Assembly (NCBI GenBank): GCA_018806915.1
Contig: JAGKQI010000100.1
Span: forward strand, 992,001 to 1,056,000
DNA length: 64,000 nt
Direction of reading: 5' to 3'
Source of the DNA: Phytophthora colocasiae
Lineage: Eukaryota > Oomycota > Peronosporomycetes > Peronosporales > Peronosporaceae
Shown: one piece after another, positions 22,731 through 32,316 of the stretch
Numbering within the stretch: the first letter of the stretch is position 1
Layout of the letters: every line of letters begins with the position of its first letter
Program-made: the position numbers and the translations under genes
The notes under the pieces: generated by a model
What the model saw: the letters and a program-made list of their open reading frames with translations, nothing else
Told to the model about the DNA's origin: nothing
The model's database searches: none

Positions 22731-23390
22731 ACATCGCTATCATTTACTACTCCGTACACGGCCACGCTGCCAAATTGGCTGAGTCTATCAAGGAAGGCGT
22801 CGATTCCGTCCCGGGGGGGGGAAGGTACCATCTACCAGTTCGCCGAGACGGTGTCGGATGAAATCCTGACGAAGATGCACGCACCGCCCAAGAAGGACTA
22901 CCCTATCGCCACGCCAAACACGCTCAAGGAGGCCGACGGTATCCTCTTTGGCTTCCCCACGCGCTTTGGTGTCTTTCCCGAGCAGGCCAAAGCGCTCATG
23001 GACGCGACAGGCAAAATCTGGTTTGATGGCGCATTAATTGGCAAGACTGCCGGAACCTTTTTCAGTACATCCCTGCCGGGGGCTGGCCAAGAGACCACGG
23101 GTCTTTCAACGATGACCTTCTTCGTCTCGCACGGAATGACCTACGTTCCTCTCGGCTTCCGCGCGAAGGAACTGTTCAACGTGGAAGAGGTCCATGGCGG
23201 TTCCCCGTGGGGAGCAGGCACCATTGATGGCCCGTTAGGAATGAAAGTGACTCAACTCACTCACTCCTTGTTCATCATCATCATCACGTACGTATTATGG
23301 GGACCTCAATGCCAGTACATGTGTATACACTGTATGATCAGATCAGATCAATTGTATACTATGTTATGTTTTGCTACGGCTGCGCTATGA
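22731..23390 (+). pseudogene. wrbA-type quinone oxidoreductase, copy 2, frameshifted and truncated
   Basis: It is the mirror partner of copy 1. The start ATG is at 22731. The G-run at about 22812..22820 is nine G directly followed by AAGG, where copy 4 has GGGGGTGG; this one-base difference shifts the frame. The body from SDEILTKMHAPPKKDYPIAT onward is open in the new frame. It carries the same 3' deletion as copy 1, ending in the same unrelated tail (GPLGMKVTQLTHS). That shared scar shows copies 1 and 2 have been copied or converted from each other. Confidence 0.85.
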
Positions 23391-23521
23391 TATATGATAT
23401 GCTGGTAGAGTTCATACCTACCTTATGCAGCACAGAACGTCATATCACAATCGGACTTGGTATGATTGTTCATAAAGCCACGATCGGAGAGAGAGATCAG
23501 ACTAGTCTATTATCAAGTACT

Positions 23522-24155
23522 TGTAACAAGTGGACTTCTGGATCAACACAAGGTCTGAGCTGCTCACTTGATAGACGAAGGATGTGCGGAGCGGTCTGTG
23601 ACTTTGACCTCCCACGGACTTCGATGAGGACCAATGAGAAGGACGCCAGCGAACGAGCTCGTTGGGTATCTAATGAAACCGGCGGTCCTGGGCAGCAGCA
23701 CGTGGCTTTTATCCGCGAAGATCCAGACTTCACTTTAAAAGAGACCGCGTGGAGCACAAGTGGCCCACACGCAACGCAGACGAGTGACCAAGTGCGGACG
23801 GAGAGGAACCAGTTGGGTCCGCAGGCGGCAGACTTCGTGGACAGCCAGCAGCGAACACGTGGGTTCGGTTGGTTTGGTCCAGAAGCGATTTCTGTGGGAC
23901 CTGGGGAGCAGCAGGTGACGCTACGGAAGCACGAGGACCAGAGCACAAGTAAGAAGGAGTAGACTCTATTACGTTCTTTTAATACAAGTAGGCAGTTCGT
24001 GGTGCAACAGACACGAACGGGCCGGCGCGGTGAACCGAGTCTGAAGGGCGTTGAAGTAAGAGTGCTGATCAGCACCCGATCTCTGGAAGACCACCCGGCA
24101 CAGTACACGGCTAACGACCCGCTGGCAGGCAGCGAGAAGAGCCCAACCTGTTACA
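23522..24155 (+). repeat. 5' LTR of Gypsy-1
   Basis: 634 bp, TGTAACA...TGTTACA. Relative to the 3' LTR it has T, A and T at the three differing positions. TGGTGGTCATACAGG follows at once and is the likely primer-binding site, beginning with the expected TGG. Confidence 0.93.
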
Positions 24156-26641
24156 TGGTGGTCATACAGGGGCCTGTCTTACAACACGGGAAACGTCTGC
24201 AGAAGCCAGTATCGAAATCGATGGGGAAACTCCAAAAAACGACGCGGGAGAGACTCACGAAGAAAGCGCCGTCAAGACCGAGCAGCGCCAAACGAAGGAA
24301 AGCAAACGCGGAACAGAACACTGAGGACAAGGAGAGTGACGCAGAGTCAAGTCGCAGTGAAGCAGCAACGATTAGCCCGGACGACTATGAGGAGAAGCGA
24401 GCAGCGCCTTCAGGCGTCTCCAACGAGTCGGCAGTCTGGACACGGAGTCGTGTGCAGAAGCAGCGCGCGGCTGCGGAACGCTACTTCCGTCTAGTACAAG
24501 CAGGAGGCGCAGCGGAGCCAGGTTTCGAAAGTGGACAAGCGCTCATCGATGCTGTCTTAGGAAACGATACTACGGCATTTGAGGATAATCCGTCCACTCG
24601 TGTGGTGCGCCTAGAGGAAGATGCAGCCCAGGAAGGAGTACGGCACGACACTGAAGAAAGCGGCCACAATAATGAGAGAGAAGGTCGTGCCGAGAAAGGA
24701 CCACCGGTAGCTGATCCGGAGCAGGAGAATGAGCCTCCAGCAGAGACGGTACCGCCGCAAGACAACAATGTCCAGCCACGAGAACAGAGGAACATGGAAG
24801 TCATGATGGGGTTCCTAGAAGCAATACAGGACGAGATCCGGCAGTTACAGCCGCAACGTAACGGCCGCGACGTGGACGGCAACGCGAATCAAGGGCGTGA
24901 TGAGGGGCAGGAGCGCCATCGACAAGAACTTCGGCGGGATCAAGGCGAACCGGATCGTGGAGGCGAGCCACACCGGCAGCCAAGTCCTGAACGAAGAAGA
25001 TCTCGAAGCCGACCAGCTGCTCTACCACGACAGCGAGTCGAGCGACCACGACGTGCACAGCCTGGTGGAGGAGGATCTCCTTCGTCATCAAGTAGCGACG
25101 AGTCAGACGATTATGGACACTACGGGCGCGATCGACGACGTGCCAGAACAAGCAGTTCCGAAGATAGCTCCAGCAGCGGGTCTGATGAGCTGGACCGACC
25201 ACAACGGCAGCGCGTGCAGCGAGGACGGTACGAACCACGGGGACGGAGGCAGCGACGCGAACGGAGAGAGTCCCAAGAACGCCGGGAGAGGCGACGAGAC
25301 CGTCGCCGTGAGCCAGTTAGAGCCCATCGCCGAGGTAATGTGAAAGATCTGGAGTTGCCGACATTCTCACCGACGGCAGGCACGTCCGTGTCCACGTGGA
25401 CCGATAGGATCGATTTGGCGCTACAAGGTGCACGTGAGTCTGAACGAGGTGAATGGAGCGACCACGCACTTTACTTCATCCTTGGAAACAAGCTGATGGG
25501 CGACGCAGCTAGTTGGTGGGTGGACTTCAATCGAAGGCTGATGGATACCGAAAGGACATGGACGCACTTAAAACAAGCGTTGCTGCGGCGGTATGGACCC
25601 AAGGAAGACATTTCATTGGCGGAGTATCGAGTGAACACGCGCGCTCGCGGTAATACTGAATCGCATGCAGACTACGCAGCAGCTCTACGGAAAGCAGCGG
25701 GGCGTAGTCGTGTGAGTGAACGGGTGCTGATGGCCCAGTTCTACCGTGGTATGGATAAGACCACTAGGCAACTTGTCAAGCAGCAAGAGCCCGAGAACCT
25801 GGAAGAAGCCGTGATCAGAGCCACAGAAATCGATGATCCGATGGAGAGCTTGGTGAACATCGGCCAAGCCACAGCTGCTGGTTCAGAAACGACATCTCCA
25901 GATGCCACTGCAGCACGTACAGTAACTCTCCCAGGAGTAGGAAGCGTGTACGTTCCAGTATCGGGAGCCCCAGACGGAATTAAGAACTATGCGGCAGTTG
26001 ATCCAGATGGCCTAGTCCTCTACACGAACCCGAAGGGTGCTTGGAACATCATTGCTGGAAACTACGAGCTGCCGGCAGGACGAAAGTGGAACTCAAGGTA
26101 CTGGGCTGAAGTCGCTGGACAGAAACGCACCAAGACGGCTAGAAAAGGCGACACCAAGCGGAAGGAGCGGAAATCAAGAACTCGACGCGACGCGGAATCA
26201 TCAGACGACGAAGATCGAGATGCGCGGCAAAGGAAATCCAGTAAGTACCGGCGTTTGGAAGAGACCAGCGACGATGAGGAAGACGTGAAGCCTCGCAAGA
26301 AGAACAAGCCTAAACGTGCGGCCGACTCCAGCGACGATGAACGCGAAGCGAAACCTCAGAGAAAGCTGAAGGCTGCAGTACGACAGATACTCGCAGAAGA
26401 AAATAAGCAGCGGCGGGAACCCTCTAAGTCAGTTGGTGGTGGCACGCGCTGTTACATCTGTGGACAAGAAGGTCATTGGGCCATGCACTGCACTACTGGG
26501 CCGAAGTGTTATGCGTGCAACAAGTACGGACATCTTGCCCGAGACTGTACGGACGCTAGTGCCAAAGCGAAAAACGATGAGTACCTGGCTCAGCGCAAGG
26601 AGAAGCATAAGAGGACGGGAAACGAGGGCAGGACGCCGTAG
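24155..26641 (+). CDS. Gypsy-1 Gag
   Basis: Counted from the ATG that overlaps the last base of the 5' LTR, Gag is 828 residues. The frame is open further upstream into the LTR, so initiation inside the LTR is possible. Order: a Lys/Arg-rich N-terminus, an acidic stretch, an Arg/Ser-rich region, the capsid-like retrotransposon gag domain (from LELPTFSPTAGTSVSTWTDR to RATEIDDPMES), a second region of alternating acidic and basic blocks (SSDDEDRDARQRKSS), and two CCHC zinc knuckles near the end (CYICGQEGHWAMHC from 26450, and CYACNKYGHLARDC). It packages the element RNA into particles. The stop codon TAG lies in the loop of the frameshift hairpin. Confidence 0.9.
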   Translation: MVVIQGPVLQHGKRLQKPVSKSMGKLQKTTRERLTKKAPSRPSSAKRRKANAEQNTEDKESDAESSRSEAATISPDDYEEKRAAPSGVSNESAVWTRSRVQKQRAAAERYFRLVQAGGAAEPGFESGQALIDAVLGNDTTAFEDNPSTRVVRLEEDAAQEGVRHDTEESGHNNEREGRAEKGPPVADPEQENEPPAETVPPQDNNVQPREQRNMEVMMGFLEAIQDEIRQLQPQRNGRDVDGNANQGRDEGQERHRQELRRDQGEPDRGGEPHRQPSPERRRSRSRPAALPRQRVERPRRAQPGGGGSPSSSSSDESDDYGHYGRDRRRARTSSSEDSSSSGSDELDRPQRQRVQRGRYEPRGRRQRRERRESQERRERRRDRRREPVRAHRRGNVKDLELPTFSPTAGTSVSTWTDRIDLALQGARESERGEWSDHALYFILGNKLMGDAASWWVDFNRRLMDTERTWTHLKQALLRRYGPKEDISLAEYRVNTRARGNTESHADYAAALRKAAGRSRVSERVLMAQFYRGMDKTTRQLVKQQEPENLEEAVIRATEIDDPMESLVNIGQATAAGSETTSPDATAARTVTLPGVGSVYVPVSGAPDGIKNYAAVDPDGLVLYTNPKGAWNIIAGNYELPAGRKWNSRYWAEVAGQKRTKTARKGDTKRKERKSRTRRDAESSDDEDRDARQRKSSKYRRLEETSDDEEDVKPRKKNKPKRAADSSDDEREAKPQRKLKAAVRQILAEENKQRREPSKSVGGGTRCYICGQEGHWAMHCTTGPKCYACNKYGHLARDCTDASAKAKNDEYLAQRKEKHKRTGNEGRTP

Positions 26642-26677
26642 GGGGAGTAGGGCGTCCTGGGATTGCCCGGTATCCCC
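26617..26677 (+). promoter_or_regulatory. Predicted -1 ribosomal frameshift signal
   Basis: The slippery heptamer GGGAAAC (26617..26623) is in correct phase with Gag codons (ACG GGA AAC). Five bases later CAGGACGCC (26629..26637) can pair perfectly with GGCGTCCTG (26651..26659), a 9-bp GC-rich stem with a 13-base loop that contains the Gag stop. Loop bases GGGGA (26642..26646) can pair with TCCCC (26673..26677), giving an H-type pseudoknot. Slipping back one base leads straight into the open pol frame, which is closed by a TGA only upstream at 26578. Confidence 0.8.
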
Positions 26678-29600
26678 AACAAGCGGTGGAAACGAGCGAG
26701 CAATACGATGTGAACTTACTCGTGGATACTGGTGAACCGAGCGTGACGATGAGGAGGAACGAGGATGATGAGACGATGACGAATGAGAACGAAGGAACGA
26801 TGACGAATGAGAACGAAGGAACGATGACGAATGAGAACGAAGGAACGATGACGAATGAGAACGAAATAGCGATGATGAATGGGAACGAAGAAATGAAGAT
26901 GAATGAGACGATGAACGAGCAGGAGGAGCTGAAGCCCAATAGTGGTCAATTTGCGAAGTTACTGAGGGATGCGGTTGAGGAAGACGTTAGAAGAGCAACA
27001 CTCTATGTGGCGACGACGCGACCCACAATGGCCGCTGTGCGCTTCACGCGCGCCAAACGCGAAGATGAGGAACGGGAACGACGAACCATCCGGCGCGCGA
27101 AGGGCATCCGCATGAGCGATAATGGAAGATGTGCGACGACGCCCTGCTACTGTACTGAAGTGACGGTGAATCTTGCGGAGGCTTCACAACGTCCTGCTGT
27201 GTCGGCGGCGGCAGCGGCTGTATCGGTTGAGGAAACATCAAAAGCTGATTGCTCCACAGTAGAAGCTACGGCCGAATGTAATCAGTCGGCGTCGGAGCAA
27301 CGACCACCTAAAAGCGATGGGGTCAGCGCCGTCCAGAACGTAGTAGATGGGAGCTCGGATGTAATACACGCCGGCAAAAGCGATGGCATGGGTGTCGACA
27401 TCACTGTTCAACGTCAAGAGCGTAAGCACGCTCGGAAGGCAACAAAAAGAGCGAAGGTGAAGGCACGGTTGGTACGGCAGCAACGTGAAGCTCAAGATAG
27501 TTCAATCGAACGAGAGCGTGTGGCTACGGCACTACGGACTAGACGGCACGATGATGCACAGGAAGCAATAAAGGAGCTCCAAGCACGGTGCCAGCGACGA
27601 CAATTAGACGGAGTGTCCTTGAAACAAATGGAAACCACACGAGTACGCTTGGTGAAACAGCAGCGTGTGTCCCCAACGGCGTCGGGAACGATAACCGGGG
27701 ACATAGTGGAATACGTGGGAGCTGATGATGGACTACCAACCGCTATCATGGGCGTGAATGGAGTACAACGACGAGTGAAATTTGATAGTGGAGCGCGATA
27801 CACTGTTGCGGGTACCGACTGGATGCTTTACGGCGACAAGATCTCCAACAAGGCTGCTATCGACTACGTTGAGGGCATCGGAGGTTTTCTGCTAGATGTG
27901 GTTGGTGTGTGGCGATTTAATTTCGAGACGGTGTTTGGTGAAAAGCTGACGGTAGATGCGTGCATCATATCGGGCTGTGACGAGGAATTTCTGCTGGGAG
28001 TAGACTTTATGCAAGCGCGAGGAGCCACAATGGATTTCAATAGACAGGAAGTGCGCTATGCGGATGCAGACCGAGCCGTGGTGATTCCCTTTAGGACATA
28101 CGACAGCGAGAATGGAGCAAAGATAGCGGCTGTACGCATGGTACGAAGGACGGCGCTGGAGGGTAACACGGTGACACCGGTAGCAGTCTCAGTGTCAGCA
28201 GAAGACGGAGAACGAGGCCTTTTCATACCTACGAGGCACATTGGATCTGTGTTGTTAGCTGCGACGGTGACTACGGCACGGAATGGACAAGCGTGGGTTC
28301 CTGCCATTAACACTAACGCCAAGTCAATGAAAATACCGAACAAAAAAGAGTTAGGTACATGGATACCTGTAGACGACGATATGGAGATCCTCGCTACAGA
28401 CGGCCAATTGGATACTGCGCAAGTGAAGACCTGGTTGGATACACTTGGAGACACTGAGACGCCCTTACCAGACGAAGCGGACGTGGATATAGGTAGCAAG
28501 GAGCCGAAAACACGCCAGTTGGTACTCAAGCTGCTGCGCGCGTACCGTTCACTGACGGAAAACGCGAATGAATGTCCTCCCGCTACCTCTTTAGATGTGC
28601 ACCATCACATCGATACTGGAGATGCTTCCCCAATTATGCTTAAAAGAAGACGACAGGCTCAGACGGACGACGGAATTATCAACAGCAACGTAGAGAAGAT
28701 GTTGCGCGCCGGGGTAATAGAAGAAGGAAACGGAGGTTGGGGATTCCCAGTCGTGCTTGTCCGCAAGAAGGACGGCGAGGTCCGCTTCTGTGTGGATTAC
28801 AGAGCACTCAACAAGATTACTAAAAAGGATGTTTATCCACTGCCGCGGATAGACGAGACTCTCGAGGCGCTGGGAGGCGCATTGTTGTTCACGACACTGG
28901 ACCTACGAGCAGGATACTGGCAGATCCTGGTAGCTCCGGAAGATCGCGATAAAACCGCTTTCACCACCAAGAAAGGATTGTATCGATTTGTACGGATGCC
29001 CTTTGGGTTAACGAACGCCCCATCGACGTTCCAAAGGCTAATGAACGGAGTATTAAGAGGTCTGACTTGGTCTACCTGCCTTGTATATCTTGATGATATC
29101 GTGGTGTTTACGCGAGGAGGAATCGAGCGGCATATTGTGGAGTTGGCAGCGGTGTTAGAGCGTCTTCAACGCGCAGGTCTGACACTGAAGCTTAAGAAGT
29201 GCAAGTTTGCAACCCAGACGATGGAGTACTTGGGACACGAACTCAGTAGCGAAGGGGTGCGACCTTTGGATCGTATTGTTACCGCAGTACGGGAGTTTCC
29301 GACACCAACCGACGCTGTGGAAGCCAAGCGATTCGCCCACCTTGCCGGCTATTACCGACGATTTGTTAGCGGGTTCGGTACGATCATGGCACCAATCACG
29401 AAGTTACTAAGGAAGGGCGTTGCATGGGAATGGGGAGCGGCGCAGAAGGTCGCGTTTGACGACGTGAAGACCTTGTTGACGGCAAAGCCCTTGCTGGTGT
29501 ATCCAGACTTCCGGCTTCCATTCCGTTCAGCGACAGATGCGAGCAAGACAGGCCTCGGAGCATGTCTGATGCAGGATCAGGGCGTTGGGTGGCAGCCAAT

Positions 29601-32316
29601 CGCGTTTGCCAGCAAGGTGAACAGTGTAACAGAGAGTGAGTACGGGATCACTGAACTTGAGTGCTTTGCTGTAGTATGGGCCATTAAGCTCTTTCGCCCG
29701 TACCTGTATGGCCGCCGATTCGAGATTATTACGGACCATGCAGCGCTTAAGTGGCTGATGACCAGTCCTAATTTGACAGGGAAACTGCACCGATGGGCTC
29801 TTACGCTGCAAGAATTTGATTTCGAGATAAAGTACAGGCCCGGTAACACGAACGTGGTTGCTGATGCGCTGTCTCGAGCGCCAGTTGTGAGTAAATCGCG
29901 AGCGGCAGTAGGCCGTCGCAGAAAGTCAAGGGGAAGAGGAGCGAGTCACAAGGACACATTAGTCGCAGGAGTGGAACCTCGGGTGGATAGTGAGGCTACG
30001 GCTGTACAATTACCACTAACAGGGTCTAATGGGGAGAGGCCTTCAAGTAAGAGTCGGTCGAATAAACCAGCACCAGCAGAATCCAGGGCGACCAGTGAAG
30101 CGACACGCCCATTGACGAGAGGGGCTAAACGGCGTATAGAAGCCGAAGCGGAGAGGGAAAGCAGAGCAACTGAAGAAACGGCGGCGACGGAAGTACCAGT
30201 ACACTACGACATTTTGGCGACGATGCCCCACACGCAGAAACGTACAAGTGGAGGGGGCGGGAGACCCAGAGCAGCGACGGCTGACAACCGGACAACGGCT
30301 GCGGATACGACTACTATGGATACAACAGTGGCAGGCACGGCGAAAACAAAGCAGCAGAAGACTGTTACTTGGGCGGATAGTGTAACCGGTGGTGCAGAGG
30401 ACACCGCGGTGAAGCATACAAATCTACCTACCGACACTTACGCGACGCAGAAGAACCACACGGAGGAAGGAAGAGCGGCTGAGGCAGGCCACAGAAGCGA
30501 TATGGTACAGGGGAGAAGCCAATCCGCCTTTGGTGGTACCAATGTACAACGCCAGGTGATGGAACGAGAAGGGGAAGTGGTACAACAGTCAGAGTCGGTC
30601 ACTACGCAAAACGAGGAGCGAGAAGCAGCGGCCAAAGCTGCACGAGAGCAGCGAGCGAAGCAACCAACGCTGCAGCTAACGGACGCGGAGATAATGGACG
30701 CACAGGCAAAGAGCGGTATGGTGCAGCGTATGTTACGATCAGGCACGCACCAAGGACGGCCGATTCGTAAAATTTACGGCTTGGTAGTAATCGTGACGTC
30801 GGATCAACGACGAATTATACTACCGCCAGCTCTCTGGGCGACAGTATTTAAAGAATGTCATGATAGTGTGTGGGCCGGGCATCTCAGGAGCGCTCACACG
30901 TACGCGAGGATCGCACAGCTTTATTGGTGGCCGAATTTACAAGAGGAAGTACGACGTTGGGTACTCGGATGCCAAGAGTGTGGCAGCCGGAAAGCACGTC
31001 CACGGGAAGTGGTGCCACCACTAAGAAGTTTACGCGGAGGCAATGTTGGCGATAGGTGGGCATTAGATATTGCGGGTTCGCTACCGAGTACTTACGGCGG
31101 AGTACGATATGTGATCGCTGCTGTTGAATACGTAACCCGCTACGCAGTGGCTATCGCGGTTAAGGAGCACACGGCCGAGAGCATCGCGGCATTTTTGATG
31201 AAGCAAGTGGTATTACGCTTTGGACCATTTAGAGAAATTCTAACGGACGGTGCCCCTGAACTGGTGGGAAAGGTGATCGAGGAGCTGGTAATACTTCTTC
31301 AAGCGCAGCAGATCAATCCCGTTCCCTATCGACCACAAATGATTGGCTTAGTCGAACGATTCCACCGGACGTGGAAGGACTGCGTCGCAACTTACATGAG
31401 TGACGAGGCCCAAAGAGACTGGGATACGTGGGTCGATTACGCTGTGTATGCATACAATTCGGGGCGCCACTCGACTGTATTGATTTCCCCGAATGAACTT
31501 ATGATGGGTCGACGATTACGAGCCCCAAATGAATTACTACGAGCAACAAGAGTTACGGAAGCCGGTGACTTAGTGAAACATCATCAACGACTACTGAGTA
31601 CATTAAAGGAGGCGCATAGGTGTGCTGAGCAAGCTAGCGCCCGAGAACAACGACGCCAGGCTCGATACTACAACAAGAAAGTGCGGAAGAAGAGCGACTT
31701 CGGACCGGGAGATCGCGTGTGGATGTTCCGACCTCCACGGGGTCCGAAGGCTTCCAAGTTCGTTCACCAATGGCTGGGTCCGTTGAGAATCGTGGAGTCA
31801 GCAGGATACGAAAACTTCCTGGTGGAACGTGAAGACGACGGTGAGAACCACGAGCAATTTATAGCGCACGTTTCATTTTTGGTAACGTACCGGCGACCAG
31901 CCATTCTCCTCGAGGCCGTAGGCCGAGATTTGCAAGAACACCTGGAGTATGAAAGCGCGGACCGACGGGAAGAAGATGTCGAGACGGCAACTCCATCTGT
32001 ACGACCAACGGCGGCTACGATTAATACAGCCTATGCGCGACGCGGTACGAAGCGAACTTCAGCAACAATGGCAGACGCGAGTTCATCCGACCCAACGAGT
32101 GAGCCTCTGGTGGAAGTGCGACGCCGACGCAGGAGAAACAAGGCCGGACAGTATGTCCTGGAGTACTTGCTACGACCAAGGCGGGAAGATTTGCAACAAC
32201 AACAAGACAATGGTACATGCGACGGTGACGGGAGATGGGTTTCCATCACTGAGTACGAAAAGCTCTTCAACAGCGGAAAGGTCGTGGAAGACCTTGGAGT
32301 GGATGGAGGCGTGTAA
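26623..32316 (+). CDS. Gypsy-1 Pol
   Basis: The pol frame is -1 relative to Gag and opens after 26580. Counted from the slip site it is 1897 residues. Order: an acidic N-terminal extension with four 8-residue repeats, a retroviral-type protease (KFDSGARYTV, DSG at about 27787), reverse transcriptase (CVDYRALNKITKKDVYPLPR, YLDD at 29086..29097), RNase H (ATDASKTGLGACL), a disordered Thr/Ala/Arg-rich linker of some 250 residues, integrase with H-H-C-C zinc finger (WVLGCQECGSRK) and DDE residues (WALDIAGS, ILTDGAPE, LVERFHRTW), and a C-terminal tail without a clear chromodomain. The stop TAA is supplied by the first bases of the 3' LTR. Confidence 0.93.
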   Translation, partial: RGQDAVGGVGRPGIARYPQQAVETSEQYDVNLLVDTGEPSVTMRRNEDDETMTNENEGTMTNENEGTMTNENEGTMTNENEIAMMNGNEEMKMNETMNEQEELKPNSGQFAKLLRDAVEEDVRRATLYVATTRPTMAAVRFTRAKREDEERERRTIRRAKGIRMSDNGRCATTPCYCTEVTVNLAEASQRPAVSAAAAAVSVEETSKADCSTVEATAECNQSASEQRPPKSDGVSAVQNVVDGSSDVIHAGKSDGMGVDITVQRQERKHARKATKRAKVKARLVRQQREAQDSSIERERVATALRTRRHDDAQEAIKELQARCQRRQLDGVSLKQMETTRVRLVKQQRVSPTASGTITGDIVEYVGADDGLPTAIMGVNGVQRRVKFDSGARYTVAGTDWMLYGDKISNKAAIDYVEGIGGFLLDVVGVWRFNFETVFGEKLTVDACIISGCDEEFLLGVDFMQARGATMDFNRQEVRYADADRAVVIPFRTYDSENGAKIAAVRMVRRTALEGNTVTPVAVSVSAEDGERGLFIPTRHIGSVLLAATVTTARNGQAWVPAINTNAKSMKIPNKKELGTWIPVDDDMEILATDGQLDTAQVKTWLDTLGDTETPLPDEADVDIGSKEPKTRQLVLKLLRAYRSLTENANECPPATSLDVHHHIDTGDASPIMLKRRRQAQTDDGIINSNVEKMLRAGVIEEGNGGWGFPVVLVRKKDGEVRFCVDYRALNKITKKDVYPLPRIDETLEALGGALLFTTLDLRAGYWQILVAPEDRDKTAFTTKKGLYRFVRMPFGLTNAPSTFQRLMNGVLRGLTWSTCLVYLDDIVVFTRGGIERHIVELAAVLERLQRAGLTLKLKKCKFATQTMEYLGHELSSEGVRPLDRIVTAVREFPTPTDAVEAKRFAHLAGYYRRFVSGFGTIMAPITKLLRKGVAWEWGAAQKVAFDDVKTLLTAKPLLVYPDFRLPFRSATDASKTGLGACLMQDQGVGWQPIAFASKVNSVTESEYGITELECFAVVWAIKLFRPYLYGRRFEIITDHAALKWLMTSPNLTGKLHRWALTLQEFDFEIKYRPGNTNVVADALSRAPVVSKSRAAVGRRRKSRGRGASHKDTLVAGVEPRVDSEATAVQLPLTGSNGERPSSKSRSNKPAPAESRATSEATRPLTRGAKRRIEAEAERESRATEETAATEVPVHYDILATMPHTQKRTSGGGGRPRAATADNRTTAADTTTMDTTVAGTAKTKQQKTVTWADSVTGGAEDTAVKHTNLPTDTYATQKNHTEEGRAAEAGHRSDMVQGRSQSAFGGTNVQRQVMEREGEVVQQSESVTTQNEEREAAAKAAREQRAKQPTLQLTDAEIMDAQAKSGMVQRMLRSGTHQGRPIRKIYGLVVIVTSDQRRIILPPALWATVFKECHDSVWAGHLRSAHTYARIAQLYWWPNLQEEVRRWVLGCQECGSRKARPREVVPPLRSLRGGNVGDRWALDIAGSLPSTYGGVRYVIAAVEYVTRYAVAIAVKEHTAESIAAFLMKQVVLRFGPFREILTDGAPELVGKVIEELVILLQAQQINPVPYRPQMIGLVERFHRTWKDCVATYMSDEAQRDWDTWVDYAVYAYNSGRHSTVLISPNELMMGRRLRAPNELLRATRVTEAGDLVKHHQRLLSTLKEAHRCAEQASAREQRRQARYYNKKVRKKSDFGPGDRVWMFRPPRGPKASKFVHQWLGPLRIVESAGYENFLVEREDDGENHEQFIAHVSFLVTYRRPAILLEAVGRDLQEHLEYESADRREEDVETATPSVRPTAATINTAYARRGTKRTSATMADASSSDPTSEPLVEVRRRRRRNKAGQYVLEYLLRPRREDLQQQQDNGTCDGDGRWVSITEYEKLFNSGKVVEDLGVDGGV
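26773..26868 (+). repeat. Four 24 bp tandem repeats in pol
   Basis: Unit ACGATGACGAATGAGAACGA plus four bases, repeated four times with the last copy slightly changed. It encodes TMTNENEG repeats in the N-terminal extension of Pol. Confidence 0.9.

Noticed and set aside
23999..24154. Gag start inside the 5' LTR with a GTG codon
   Set aside because: The frame is open there, but it is LTR sequence that also occurs in the 3' LTR; the first ATG in frame is at 24155. Initiation inside the LTR cannot be excluded.
26570..26580. GAAAAAC near 26570 as the frameshift site
   Set aside because: It is not a proper XXXYYYZ heptamer and the pol frame meets TGA at 26578..26580 at once, so a slip there would be fruitless.
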